Shown: positions 1 to 11,119, counted from the first letter of the stretch. The stretch is DNA of 64,000 nt from Gentiana macrophylla (GCA_026214975.1 CM047805.1:62426834-62490833), one strand, 5' to 3'. The notes: generated by a model not told the origin, from the letters alone. Made by a program: numbers and translations.

Positions 1-31
1 CGTGATCTTCATGCTCCCACTTGAGGGGGAG

Positions 32-159
32 TGTTATAAGGGTATATTTGTCCGATCATGTACACTATGTAACTAGGGTTTACTCTCATTGTAACTATAA
101 ATACATGTGATTATGTAATACAACAACACAACTTTCTTCCAGTTGCTTTGATCTTAACA
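32..159 (+). mobile_element. LTR of copia family X (3' LTR of an element left of the window)
   Basis: The 128-bp block starts TGTTATAAGGG and ends CTTAACA, so it has the TG...CA ends of an LTR. A purine-rich tract (cttgagggggag) sits just before it at about 19-31, as expected for a 3' LTR. The same LTR, also 128 bp but reversed, is at 16,848-16,975. The internal part of this element lies outside the window. Confidence 0.75.
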
Positions 160-245
160 TTTATAGTTACAATGAGAGTAAACCCTAGTTACATAATTTA
201 CATGATCGGACAAATATACCCTTATAACACTCCCCCTCAAGTGGT
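160..245 (-). mobile_element. Truncated 3' LTR (family X) and polypurine tract of copia A
   Basis: Positions 160-229 are the first 70 bp of LTR X in reverse orientation. The remaining 58 bp are missing where it meets the plus-oriented LTR. The polypurine tract of copia A follows at 230-245 (ctccccctcaagtgg on the plus strand). The RNase H reading frame of copia A ends a few bases further in, at 237, as is normal for copia elements. Confidence 0.7.
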
Positions 246-942
246 AGCATGAAGATTACGAATGCCCAACTTGCGCAAGATGAACAAAAACAACTGCTTC
301 CCAATGGCCATAGTCAAAATATCCACCAACTGATGACTCGTGGGAACATGAGCTGCCACAAGATTCCCGGAAAGCAACTCCTCGCGAATAAACTGACAAT
401 CAACTTTGATATGCTTCGTACGATCATGGAAAACAGGATTACGGGCAATATGGAGCGCGGACTGATTGTCGCAAAATAAACACATCGGTGTAGGATGCAC
501 AAGACAGCGGATTTCGGCAATGACTTGAGCCACTTCAATTCTCAAGTAATGCGACCATAGCACGATACTCGGGCCGTAGAGAGAAAGAGACCGTGGGTTG
601 TTTCTTCGTCTTCCAAGAGAAAGGAGAATGGCCAAGAAAAACCAAATACACGGTCAAAGAACGGTGAGTGAGTGGACAAGCCACCCAGTCACCGTCACAA
701 AAAGCCATGAGTGATAAATCAGAATCAGAATGAAGCAAAATACACTGGCCCAGGTGACCCTTAAGATAGCGTAAAACACGCAAAGCAGCTTCCCAATGAT
801 GAACCAAGGGGTGACTCAAAAACTGAGCCAGAGTATGAACCGCATAGCTTAACTCAGGATGGGTAACCGAGAGATAGACCAACCGACCCACAAGACGACG
901 ATACTGATCAGGACGAGGAAACGGGTCCTCAGAAAGTAGCAA
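237..942 (-). pseudogene. Copia A RNase H and C-terminal reverse transcriptase
   Basis: Two overlapping minus-strand frames (237-635 and 535-942) together cover the end of copia pol. The upstream frame carries the RT thumb/connection pattern (YRRLVGRLVYLSVTHPELSYAV) and the start of RNase H. The downstream frame carries the RNase H signature FCDNQSALHIARNPVFHDRT, followed by KHIKVDCQFIREEL, which is diagnostic of plant copia elements. A frameshift around 540-630 separates them. The frame ends at 237 beside the polypurine tract. The original role was removal of RNA from the RNA:DNA hybrid during reverse transcription. The protein as read here cannot work because of the break. Confidence 0.85.
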
Positions 943-1802
943 GGCGATGATTCTATTTCATGGGTGTATAAATAGGCCGACACCCGAGCATACCACCTCT
1001 CCACAAAAGATCTAAGACATACTTACGTTGAGACGAAAAATCCCATCCGGCTACGGGCAACCTCCAAACCAAGAAAATACTTTAACATGCCCAAGTCTTT
1101 CATATGAAAGCAAAAGTGTAAATATTGTTTAAAGCAAAGAATCACCTTGTAGGAAGAGCGACAATAGTTAAATCATCGACATAAACCAAAGACATGCAAT
1201 CTAACACCCATCCCGAACATAGCTAAACAAGGAATAGTCATCATAAGACTGGAGAAGCCATAAGATTTCAAAGCAAATGGATAACTTGGCAAACCATTGG
1301 TGAGGAGCCTGTTTCAAACCATACAAATGATTTATTTAAGGCTACACACCTTCCCGGTGAGGAACTATGATAGCCCGATGGAAGTCGCATATAAACCACC
1401 TGCATAAGTCACCATGCAGAAGGCATTGTGAACATCCATCGATGTAATTCCCAATTACGAGCGACAAAGAACATGTAGAAACACCCAACCGCACTCCATC
1501 TTGGCCATCTGGAGCAAAAGTTTCAAGATAGTCTACACCCGACCACTTGGCGATTTTCATGAACAACAAGACGAGCATTAAGACGCTCAGCGGCCTCATG
1601 GTGGAGGTGTACTTAATCTTGTAAATCCAACCATCGCTAATAGCACGCTTTACGGGTGGTAAATCCTCCAAAGTCCAAGTACTATTACGCTCGAGTGCAT
1701 CAATTTCTTCCTCAGATAGCACGACGCCAACCCGGTAGTGGATGGCCTCATAAAAGTATTTGGTTCTTTCCCTTTCGAGAGAGCCGCCAAAAGACTTTGT
1801 AT
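943..1802 (-). pseudogene. Copia A reverse transcriptase, N-terminal part, broken by gypsy B
   Basis: The minus-strand frame at 1,342-1,836 holds the copia RT entry pattern (EEIDALERNSTWTLEDLPP, then a degenerate W-YKIKY). This block normally opens the copia RT domain. The stretch 943-1,341 shows only short open pieces with RT-like composition and several stops. Homology ends at about 1,803, where the LTR of gypsy B begins. The N-terminal residues of the open frame beyond that point are gypsy LTR, not pol. Integrase of the same element resumes on the other side of gypsy B at about 14,364. Confidence 0.75.
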
Positions 1803-2370
1803 GGTCGATGACGGAAAAATTCACGATTATTTTCATAACATTTTACCCCATTTCGATATCATTTTGGGCACTTTTGTATCATTTCGAGTCTTTAATTCCT
1901 CAATTTCATAAAAATATACAAGTCATGAATGTTTTATAAAATATCGTGTTTTTATGTGTTTTTATTAGTTTTTGTACCGGTTTAGTAACCGGAGTGTCGT
2001 GTCGGATTTACGTTTGGTATTTTGGTGGTTTATTGCGAATTATAGGTTGACCAAAATCGGTAAGTAATGACACGTTTGAGGCCTAAAAGAGGTATTTTTA
2101 GGGATATAAGAGTGTGCCACTAACTTAAGTGGTCAAGTGGCTCAGTGGTTAGTGGTACCACTAACGAATTATATCTTCGACGAACAAATGGCTCATTAAA
2201 AAGGCATTTTATGAAGAAATGTCCTTCATGAAAGTTGTAGATCTTCAAATAAGCTTTCCAACGCACTTTGAATCACATCAATCGGATGTCAACAACTCAA
2301 GATATGGCCATTTTACTGAACTGCGATACCGTATAGACGAATTTTGACAATACGGATCAAGATTTTTGAC

Positions 2371-2405
2371 CCGGATCGATCCTAGATGCTCCCGGATCGA
2401 TCCGG
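2371..2405 (+). promoter_or_regulatory. Repeated palindrome upstream of TATA in the gypsy B LTR
   Basis: CCGGATCGATCC occurs at 2,371-2,382 and again inside the perfect 14-bp palindrome CCGGATCGATCCGG at 2,392-2,405. The pair recurs in the 3' LTR (about 12,711-12,743). A TATA-like stretch (CTATATATAC) lies about 90 bp downstream, so this is probably U3 promoter sequence. A role as a protein-binding site is inference. Confidence 0.4.
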
Positions 2406-2631
2406 CTGTTTTAATGATGAAAATGAACGTGCTGTTCATCATCTTCATCAGCCATGATCAAACATATTCATACATATACATACATACACATATTTCCTAT
2501 ATATACTACCCCAAATCAACACAAAAAGCTTGCTAATTCACCTCTCTTCTCCAACCTCTCTTTTTCTTCTTCCCCCTCCCCTCTTCTCCATCTTCCATGA
2601 TCATTTTTTTTTTCTTGTTGTGATATAATTA

Positions 2632-2637
2632 GATCTA

Positions 2638-2708
<71 letters not shown>

Positions 2709-2798
2709 ATTTTTAGATCTTCTTCTTTTCATCTTCTCCATCTTTTTATTTTTTTTTGATCACCATCATCTTCATCACCATTGTTGGTGATCACTAGA

Positions 2799-2845
<47 letters not shown>

Positions 2846-2913
2846 TTCCATTTTCTCTTCATTTCATCTTCATTTCATCTCTTCATTTCATCTTCATTTC
2901 ATCTCTTTTGGGG

Positions 2914-2972
<59 letters not shown>

Positions 2973-3089
2973 TATGTATGTATATATATAGGTATATGTT
3001 TTTATATAAATTAGTTAAAATATCGTTGTAATGGGATAATTATCAATAGATTATTGTTTTTTGAGCTTTTATTTACTTTTACGCACTTA

Positions 3090-3163
<74 letters not shown>

Positions 3164-3179
3164 CGCATTTACTTACGCA

Positions 3180-3238
<59 letters not shown>

Positions 3239-3300
3239 TACTTTTATGCACTTATATATATCTATCTATCTATGTAACTATATATATATATCTATAAGCA
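2632..3300. repeat. TA microsatellite cluster in the 5' LTR of gypsy B
   Basis: Long runs of (TA)n lie at about 2,640-2,705, 2,801-2,842, 2,916-2,969, 3,094-3,160 and 3,185-3,232, separated by CT-rich or TTTACGCACTTA-type sequence. The matching tracts in the 3' LTR (12,988-13,027, 13,122-13,143, 13,195-13,264, 13,390-13,402, 13,445-13,470) differ in length. Open frames reading as repeated Ile-Tyr here are artefacts. Confidence 0.95.
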
Positions 3301-4078
3301 CTTATTTCTGTGTTTTCATATGATGTTGAATTAGCTTTTACTTCATCTTTAGTATAATTTCCTTTAATGATTCCGTTGTTATCACCATCATGAGTAACTA
3401 AATTTGTGTATAGTCGATTTATGTAAAAGCGAGTGAAACGCATACAAAGGATTAAACGGGAGTTGTGTAGCGTAATTTTATGTTTTAATGATTAATCCAC
3501 GCCCTAAAACTTATTTTAAACGTCTTGAATTAGATTGACCACCTAGTTCACTATCACACACATCGAACCTATAGATGTATTTTGCGGTGAGATGTGGGAT
3601 AAGGGGTTTTAGGATCGTTGCGTAGATTCGGCCTAGTTGTTAGGACCGTTTCCAATCTGAGGTTTGTCATCGTTGTTCGTTTCGACTCTAAGAGCGTAAT
3701 CATGTTAGGTTAATCGGTTTTCTAAAGGGAAAATTAATTAACTTCACATAGGGTGTTGAGTGAGAGTTGTTCAGACCTTAACACCAGAATTAGGAGTTGG
3801 CACCCGTGGATGTTGTTAAATTACTGTGGAAAGGTAGGTTGGTTAAAACACGCTCCCTGTCAAGTCTTCCCTTAGGGGTAAAAGTAGCTCATTGGATCAT
3901 AATTCGGCTATACCTTTTAATAACTAGAACTACAACCGTTAGTTAATCTTTACTTTTGCACTAGTGTAATATCTCCCTACCATAATCTTGACCTGAACTA
4001 AGTTCTACGTCGACTTTGGTACTTAAACGTTATTCCCTGTGGATTCGACCTTGTTACCATTATACTACTGTTGACCCG

Positions 4079-4588
4079 ATGGAGGATTCACCAACTCATA
4101 GAGATGGCAAAGAGCCCTTAAGCGAGCACAATGTACAAGGGCAAACCTCAGACACTACTGGTGGTAACGCAACACTACCATTGCATACTCCACCGAGGAC
4201 CCTCGTCATGAGCCGTCAAGAGATGACAACACGGTGTTACGTCGGTTGGGAACTCCACAGATTTAATCAGAGGCCGTGGATTGACAAGATGAGGCGGACA
4301 AGATGTTCAGATACGCAGAACTTGGACCGAATTAGACCAAGAGACGGTAAATCGAGCATGCGGATCTTTGGAGAATCAAGGAAATCAACAGGGTTCCAAA
4401 ACCCGTATAACCCGTATGATCCACCTCCTCGGCAGCGGTTTATCAAGAAGCAGATGGCTCGGCAAGCACAGAGGATCGAGGGTTTGTCGAGATTACGTCA
4501 CTACCCCACAGGAAGTTATAGGGCACAACCCACCATTAGGGTACCCCAATTAATGCGAATAACATGGATATTAAGCAAAATATTTTGA
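4079..4588 (+). pseudogene. Gypsy B gag, N-terminal part
   Basis: An ATG at 4,079 directly after the broken 5' LTR opens a frame to 4,588. It is hydrophilic and rich in Arg, Pro and Thr, with a basic C-terminal half. There is no catalytic motif, as expected for the variable start of Athila/Tat gag. The open frame nominally begins further left (4,016), but those residues are LTR-encoded, so I place the start at 4,079. A frameshift separates it from the gag core. The LTR-to-gag junction is a deletion, so the native leader is missing. Confidence 0.55.
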
Positions 4589-4739
4589 ACATGTTGGGGA
4601 ACACGCCTTGTTCCACGGAAATCGATCGAGAACCCGAATAGCTTTCTCGGATCACTTTCTCGATTTGTGGAACAATGAAATATAACGGGTAAGTGACGAG
4701 GCGGTAAAATTAGTAGTTTTTCCGTTTGCATTAAGAGAG

Positions 4740-5375
4740 AGCTGCTAAAGATTGGTATGACTCTTTACCAAATGATTCGTTACATACATGGGATGATGTA
4801 ACGAGAGTGTTTCGAAAAGTATTTTCCTCCGGCGAAGATTCTAGATTTGAAGGAAGGAATCTCTTTGTTTGACGGTCTCGAGGGAGAGACCTTAAAAGAG
4901 ACTTATGAGAGATTCAGGGGTCTACTGAAGAGATGCCCTCCACACGGTTTTTCTACAGTGGAACAGGTTATTATATTATTCAGGGCCTTAGAGCCGATGG
5001 ACCAGAATAAGCTGAATGCCGCTAGTGGTGGAGATATCATGAATCTGCCGCCGGAGCAAGCTATGAGACAAATTGAGAATGCGCGCGAGATGGAGAAGGA
5101 CAATGGGGTCGAGCAAAAAAGAAGAAGAAAGCCCTCCGGAAAGTGTGAAGTCGCTAAAAGAAGAGCTTGATAGAGAGACGGCCATGCATGACAAGATGCA
5201 AGAAATGGTGCTAAAGATGGACCGAATGGAGTTAGAACGAAAGAAGGCACAACAATGCCAACTTTGTGGAGGTGGACATTACGCCATGGAATGTGCATCA
5301 TCGAAAAAACCCACTTATCCACAACAGCTGAGCGCCTACTCAAAGATACAACAAATAGCTTTGGCAATCGAATGA
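4740..5375 (+). pseudogene. Gypsy B gag core and zinc knuckle
   Basis: The frame at 4,847-5,170 has the Retrotrans_gag pattern (FDGLEGETLKETYERFRGLL, then KRCPPHGF and a helix-rich tail). It follows degenerate gag sequence from about 4,740 (AAKDWYDSL-like, in another frame). A shifted frame (5,073-5,375) gives a coiled-coil-like helix rich in Lys, Glu and Met, then a zinc knuckle CQLCGGGHYAMEC. The canonical spacing is CX2CX4HX4C; here only three residues lie between the second Cys and the His, so the knuckle is one residue short or the sequence has an indel. Role: capsid and RNA-binding nucleocapsid of the virus-like particle. Confidence 0.75.
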
Positions 5376-6015
5376 CCAAAGCGAATGAATGTCTATGCGA
5401 TGGGGCAAATGAATATGAATCGGCAAGAGTTTGGCCACAGAATAAGTGGAATCGAACTTTGATAATCGCAAGGGCCTCAAATGGATTATGGTATGGGTAA
5501 TGATTCACAACAATATGATGTGAATTATGTTGGACAAGGAAACCAGGGCAATGGAATCGAATCGCGAGAATCAAGGTTGGAACCAAGGCGAATCGTAAGT
5601 GGAATCAAAGCAAGAATCGAACCAAGGCTTTAGGCAAAACCAAAGCCCGTACAACCGACCTTGGAATCGAACCCCGTAATCGAGTTCATACCGTAATCGA
5701 ATCAAGGCCGGAATCAAAGCAATCGAAACCCGCAATCTCGAGTCCACAAGGACAACAGTGAGAATCGTAATTGTAACCAAAATCAAATTTGGAATCGTAA
5801 TCGTGGTCAAGAAACAATCGGAATCAACAAGTGAGCGGCCGTTGCTGAAGTAATAATTTCGCACTTATCAGCATCCGAATGCTCATCTGCACCAGAACAA
5901 CCAAAACAGTCAGCAATCAAACAATTCTGGTGTTCAGAAGACGCCCGCTGAGATACTTCTGGAAAGATTAGACAGGACTGTTTCTGAGCTAAACAAGAAT
6001 GCTATAGAGCAAAAA
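5376..6015 (+). pseudogene. Low-complexity Asn/Gln/Arg-rich gag tail of gypsy B
   Basis: The sequence is a chain of short units rich in GAATCG, CAAGG and AACC that would encode Asn, Gln, Arg and Gly. All frames are broken. From about 5,930 the sequence again resembles a gag helix (ETPAEILLERLD-like, leading into the next frame). The many GAATCG words may partly be garbled GAATCAG or GAACCAG (see findings). Confidence 0.45.
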
Positions 6016-6891
6016 GTGGCCACACATTCTGCCATTCGGAACTTGGAGACCCAAGTGGGTCAAATAACCGACACATTGAAAACAAATCTGAGTGGTGGAC
6101 TTCCAAGTAACACTGAGAGGAACCCAAAGGGTGTGAATGCTGTGTTCACACGAAGTGGTAAAGAGGTTGGGCTGAGTGATAAGAAGAAGGAATTATGGGC
6201 TGAAAAAGCAGAAATTGATAAGGCTGAGAAAGAGAAGGCAGTCGACCGTGAAGGGGCCATGTATGGTGAAGTCGAGATTGAGGACTTGGAAGTTGGTAGT
6301 GTAAAGAAAGAAATGGCTGCAATGAGGAAAGAATTGGAAGCGACGAAAAAGGCATTGGCTGAGGCAAACCAGAAAACATTGGAAGAGGCAGCACCAAAGA
6401 AAGACTATGTGGTCCTGGACATCAAAGAAGAAGAAGCCTCGCCGCCTAAAGAAAGAGGTAAGAAAAACAGAATTCCTCATCCTCCCCCTGATTTTGATGT
6501 TAATACTTTACCCTATCCTCCTAAGGGACCCAGAAAGGACATACTGACTCAAGGTCAGGCAAAATTTCTGAATCTCTTAAGAAAGGTAGAGGTGAATATT
6601 CCCCTATTAGAGGCAATTTCGAGCATTCCCCCATACTTTAAGTTTTTGAAAGGAATGTTGTCGAGTAAGGAGAAGATGCAACAGATGGTACATTTGAGTG
6701 AGGAATGTTCTGCAATCTTTGATAATAGGATACCCCCCAAGTTGCAGGATAGAGGTAGCTTTACCATCCCAATTACCATTGGAGAAACTGTGTTTAAAAA
6801 TGTGCTATGTGATCTAGGGGCTTCTGTGAGCCTGATGCCTAGAGGAGTGTATGAGAAATTGGGGTTGGGTAAGTTAGAACCAACAGGATGA
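6016..6891 (+). pseudogene. Gypsy B gag C-terminus and aspartic protease
   Basis: The first about 150 residues are a charged, Lys/Glu-rich helical linker. Residues 155-180 contain the conserved IPHPPPDFDVNTLPYPP segment typical of Athila/Tat elements. The protease starts at about residue 200. Its active-site block is CDLGASVSLMPRGVYEKLGL near the end, so the usual D-S/T-G-A is D-L-G-A here, as is usual for this lineage. The frame stops at 6,891 just after the active site, and the rest of the protease continues in another frame. Role: processing of the Gag-Pol precursor. Confidence 0.8.
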
Positions 6892-7698
6892 CCCTGCTGG
6901 ATGGCGAGATAGGTGCGTTAGAAACCAATGGGGGTAGCTGAAGATGTGTTAGTGCAGGTTGACAAGTTTGTTTTCCCCGTTGACTTCGTAGTCTTAGATA
7001 TGGATGCCAATGCCCCGCTTTTGTTAGGTCGGCCTTTCTTGAACACATGAGAGACCATGATAGACGTAAAAAGGGGAGAGATCATACTACGAGTCGGGAA
7101 GGAGAGTGTAGCCATAAATGTGTATAAAGCAATGAAGCATCCTGATGATGAAAAGAGTGATTGTTTTTCAGTTGATGCTATATATCCTTGTATTTTGGAG
7201 CACACTAACTTGCAGGGATACCAAGAACCAATGGAAGAATACTTGATGAAGTCAAGCACCGCAGAGGATGATGATCCACAAATGAGAGTTCAGGTATATC
7301 ATTTGGAGGCAACTCCTTTTGTCGACGCAAGTTGGAATAAGAAGCTAGAGCTCGGTTTGACTGGCAAGTTGCCAAAGCCGTCAATCGAGGAACCACCTAC
7401 TAATCTGGAGCTGAAGCCACTTCCTAAGCATTTAAAGTATGTGTTTTTAGAACCTGATGAATTACTTCCTCTTATTGTTTCGTCTGCACTAACCGTTTTG
7501 CAGGAAGCTAAGTTGATCCACATCTTGAAGAAACACAAAAAGGCCTTCGGATGGAAGATGGTTGACATAAAGGGATTAGTCTTGATATTTGCAAGCACAA
7601 TATCATCTGGAAGAAGGTGCCAAGCCGGGTCGTGCAGCCAGAGCGGTGAACCCACATATGCAAGAAGTGGTAAGAAAAGACGTGGTAAAGATGCTTGA
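6892..7698 (+). pseudogene. Gypsy B protease C-terminus and protease-RT linker
   Basis: Downstream of a frameshift the sequence reads [24 protein letters not shown], then LLLGRPFL (about 7,018), the conserved C-terminal flap and hydrophobic strand of a retroviral-type aspartic protease. The open frame 7,057-7,698 continues as a linker with acidic and proline-rich parts (ELKPLPKHLKYVFLE at about 7,410-7,455, the conserved entry to gypsy RT). It breaks where RT motif 1 should begin. Confidence 0.7.
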
Positions 7699-8330
7699 GT
7701 TAGGGATAATCTACGCAATCTCCGACAGTGAATGGGTGAGCCCCACACAAGTCGTGCCTAAGAAAGGAGGCATCACGGTTGAGCTTAATGAAAAGGTGTG
7801 CCCATTCCTACTCGTTAGTTATTCCGGTCACAGAGTTTGTATTGATTTTCGCATCTTTGAATGATAAGACTAGGAAAGATCATTTTCCCTACCCTTTATT
7901 GATCAAATGCAAGAGCGCCACGAGTGGTCATGCATTTTACCGCTTTTTGGACGGTTTTAGTGGCTATTATCAAATTCACATCGATATACATGACCAGGAT
8001 AAGACTACATTCACATGTCCGTATGGCACCTTTGCATTCAAAAGAATGCCGTTTGGGTTGTGTAATGCACCGCGACGTTCAATGATGCATGATGGCTATC
8101 TTTGCCGATATGATAGGGAATTTCATGGAAGTTTTTATGGATGACTTTAGCATTTTTGGTGATACTTTTGATGAGTGTTTGTCGAATATTGATAAGGTGC
8201 TTGAACGTTGTGAAAAGACAAATTTGGTTTTAAATTGGGAAAAGTGTCATTTCATGGTAGCTGAAGGAATTGTTTTAGGACATAAGGTATCGGGTAAAGG
8301 AATGAGAGGTCGATAGAGCAAAAATAGAGG
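7589..8330 (+). pseudogene. Gypsy B reverse transcriptase
   Basis: Three overlapping frames (7,589-7,864, 7,779-8,144 and 8,089-8,316) cover the palm and fingers. Visible motifs in order are VNPHMQEVVRKDVVKMLELG; SEWVSPTQVVPKKGG; CIDFR; FLDGFSGYYQIHI; FTCPYGTFAFKRMPFGLCNAP; the catalytic FMDDFSIFG; and LNWEKCHFMV with GIVLGHKVS. The catalytic Asp pair of FMDD is present. At least two frameshifts break the frame. Just after it, at about 8,380, a conserved block is interrupted by one extra base in a CAGG-like context. Confidence 0.85.
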
Positions 8331-8992
8331 CAATTTCTAAGCTTCCTATGCCTACAACTCAAGACTCTACGTTCATTCTTGGGACATGCGAGGTTTTTAT
8401 CGTAGATTCATTCCAGGTTTTTCCCACATTGCTAGACCTCTTACTCTTCAATTGATGAAGGTGCCCCTTGTGTTTTGATGCGGCATGCCTAGATGCTTTT
8501 CGAACTCTTAAGAAACTTCTTTACTGGCCCTATCTGGTAGCTTTGATTGGTCTAAGGAGTTCAAGTGATGTGTGATGCGAGTGATTATGCCGTAGGAGCC
8601 GTCCCCTAGGTCGGAAGGTTGACAAGTTGTTTCGCCTCATCTACTATGCGAGTCATACTATGAACTCGGCTCAACAAAAGTACGCCACAACCGAAAGGAA
8701 CTTTTAGTTGTTGTTTTTGCTTTCGACAAGTTCGGTCATACTTGGTTGGATCGAAAGTCATAGTTCACATCGACATCATGCCGCGTTGCAATACCTATTT
8801 GCGAAGAAGGATGCAAAACCACGCTTGTTAAGGTGGATCTTGCTTCTTCAAGAGTTCGATGTAGAAATTAAGAATCGAAAGGGGTGTGAGAACGTAGTAG
8901 CTGACCATCTGAGTAGGATGGAGCCAAGTGAAGAGAGATGTTTTACAAAAGTTGAGATTGATGACCGTTTCGGGATGAGCGGTTGTTCGTAG
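8331..8992 (+). pseudogene. Gypsy B RNase H
   Basis: Degenerate sequence at 8,440-8,640 carries the RNase H start (CDASDYAVGAV-like at about 8,573). The open frame 8,708-8,992 has the C-terminal block with [18 protein letters not shown] and the [11 protein letters not shown] tail conserved in gypsy elements. Several stops and shifts lie between. Role: degrading the RNA template. Confidence 0.75.
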
Positions 8993-9099
8993 TGGATACG
9001 ATGCTCCCGATTAAGCGAGGAAATTTTTCGCAGAGAGGAAAGAAAGGAAACCCATGGTATGCCCCATTCGTTAATTATCATGAGTGTGGATTAAGTAGA

Positions 9100-10330
9100 T
9101 CCCGAGTTTGATGAGAACCGGAAGAAGATATTCTATAGTGAGGTGAACCGATATGTGTGGGAAGAGCCCTTACTTTTTAGGCTTTTGTGAGATGGAATCA
9201 CGAGGAGATGTGTTGATGACGGTGAGATAGTGAGTATTCTCTCGCTCGCCATGATAAAGAGGCCGGTGGCCACTTCTCGAGGCGAGAAAAGATTGAAGGT
9301 GTTACAAAGTGGGTTCTATGGCCCACTATTTTCAAGGATGCACATGCGTATGTTAAGACATGTAACGCTTTGTCAACGCTCAGGAGGATTTCAAGAGAAA
9401 TGAGATGCCCGAAACCGATAATAGTGTGTGAAGTTTTTGATATATGGGGATTAGACTTCATGGGACCATATCCGTCTTCTTTCGGGAATCAGTACATTCT
9501 TGTCGCCTGTGATTACGTTTCAAAGTGGGTTGAGGCAATCGCTTCACCTACTAATGATAAACATGTAGTCATACGGTTTCTTAAGAAACATATTTTATCC
9601 CGGTTTGGAATACCTCGAGCGATAATCAGTGACAATGGAAGTCACTTTACAAATAGAGATTTCAATAAGCTTTTAATGAAGTATGGGGTCACTCATAAGT
9701 TAGGCCTCCGCCTACCACCCTCAGACTAGTGGCCAAGTAGAAGTGTCCAATCGGGGAATTAAAAGAATCTTGGAGAAGACAGTCAATTCTAATCCTAAGG
9801 AATGGTCAAAGAAGTTAGATGATGCGCTTTGGGCACACCGAATGCGTTCAAGACACCAATAGGTATGTCACCCTACATGCTTGTTTTTGGCAAGGCTTGC
9901 CATCTCCCGTAGAGTTAGAGCATAAGGCCTATTGGGCGATTAAGAATCTAAAAATGGATGACGATTAATCGGTGAAAGAAGGATGGCTCAGTTGAACGAG
10001 TTAGATGAGTTTGAGCTTTCAAGCTTACGATTGTTCGCGAAATATAAGGAAAAGACCAAAATGCTTCATGATAAGTTGATCAAACCTCGTATTTTCAACG
10101 TAGGTGATGAGGTCCTTTTCTATAATACTCGCCTCCATTTATTTCAAGGCAAACTTAAGTCAAGGTGGTCAGGACCATATACGGTATTGCGAGTTTTCGA
10201 GCCATCGAGGTAACACACCCGAAGCACGGAACTTTCATCACGAACGGCCTTCTTCTAAAAAAGTATAAGAAGTTACCATTCGATGAGGCTCTCAAAATTG
10301 TGCATTTGACTGATCCCGAGTCTTGATAAA
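9100..10330 (+). pseudogene. Gypsy B integrase
   Basis: The zinc-binding N-terminus is degraded (9,180-9,400). The catalytic core is clear in the frame 9,370-9,729: first Asp in FDIWGLDFMGPYPSS, second Asp in AIISDNGSHFTNRDF. The Glu block (SGQVEV) lies just past a shift at about 9,722. The C-terminal domain is at 9,983-10,213 (KPRIFNVGDEVLFYN, then KSRWSGPYTVLRVF). It is followed by the usual tail to about 10,330. Role: insertion of cDNA in the host chromosome. The three acidic residues of the DDE triad are all visible, but in different frames. Confidence 0.85.
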
Positions 10331-11119
10331 TCGTTTCTAAGTCTTAGTCGAGCCAACGACGTTAAACAAAAGCGCTACCGGGAGGCAGCCCGTTAAATAA
10401 TAATAATTTGGATAAGACTAGTCTTAATGAAATGTAAAATCTGTGGAAAGTATGATCATAATGAAAGATGAACACAAAGCACAACCAAGTCTCAAGATGA
10501 AGGTTTGAATGTTATTAAAAAGGGAACGATTAGGTGGTTATCCGAAAATCCCGAGGGAGAATACAGAGAAAAATTCAAACACTTCATTTCTAGGACTTAG
10601 GTTGTTAGAACAATTTGAAAGAACCCTTGAGGATCTGGGTATAAAAGACTCAACACTCTTTCACACATTTCATTTTATGATCTAGTCTGTTTCAAAATTT
10701 CGGTCATTGTAGTATAGTGGTGAGTTTTCCGCCTTAATAAAAGCGTGTGTAATAAAAATGAATCTAGGAATAGCTGACTTGACTATGATATATGCTCATG
10801 TGATACTCTCTATGATACGTATAAGCTTAGATGTTCTGTGCTTTACCCGAATTATGATTTTTCCATCTAAAGCTATTATGTGCTATATATTGCCTATCGA
10901 ATTTTCTGACGTGACAGGGCCATTTTCTTATTATTCCCATATCCCTATTGCATACTTTGGCACGAGGACCATGTCCCGTGTTTTCTTTGTTTTGGTTTTG
11001 TATAGGGATTCGGTCGTGCTTTCTCATGGTCACACGGATTCGGTAGCACCTTTCTCGCCAGTTTATAAGCTAAGTCTTCCTCTCTATCTCATTCACAAGC
11101 TTGGACATTGCAAGTTCGT

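Larger units (their letters stand above)
1..260. repeat. Large inverted repeat: two copia LTR ends tail to tail
   Basis: Positions 1-102 read in reverse complement match about 159-260 almost base for base. The arms include a polypurine tract, the LTR start and a few bases of internal copia sequence. The spacer (103-158) is the rest of the plus-oriented LTR. This is two elements of one family meeting end to end, one running in from the left outside the window and one (copia A) running leftward into it. It could reflect insertion of one element into the other's LTR followed by loss, or an inversion. Confidence 0.85.
1803..4081 (+). repeat. 5' LTR of gypsy B (3' end deleted)
   Basis: The block starting GATGACGGAAAAATTCAC (1,807) repeats at 12,151. 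The first bases are altered compared with the 3' LTR start TGTGATGACGG. It contains a CT-rich leader, TATA-like sequence near 2,490 and long TA tracts. Homology to the 3' LTR stops at ...TTGACCCGAT (about 4,081). The last 40 bp of the LTR and the primer binding site are absent, and gag starts at once. Confidence 0.85.

Noticed and set aside
2781..3014. Open frames of repeated Ile-Tyr (also 12,704-13,489 and 24,175-24,372)
   Set aside because: They are translations of TA microsatellites inside LTRs or intergenic DNA, not genes.
4903..5586. Long minus-strand open frame over gypsy B gag (also 249-479 plus and 37,571-37,933 plus)
   Set aside because: These are shadow frames of retrotransposon coding sequence on the opposite strand.
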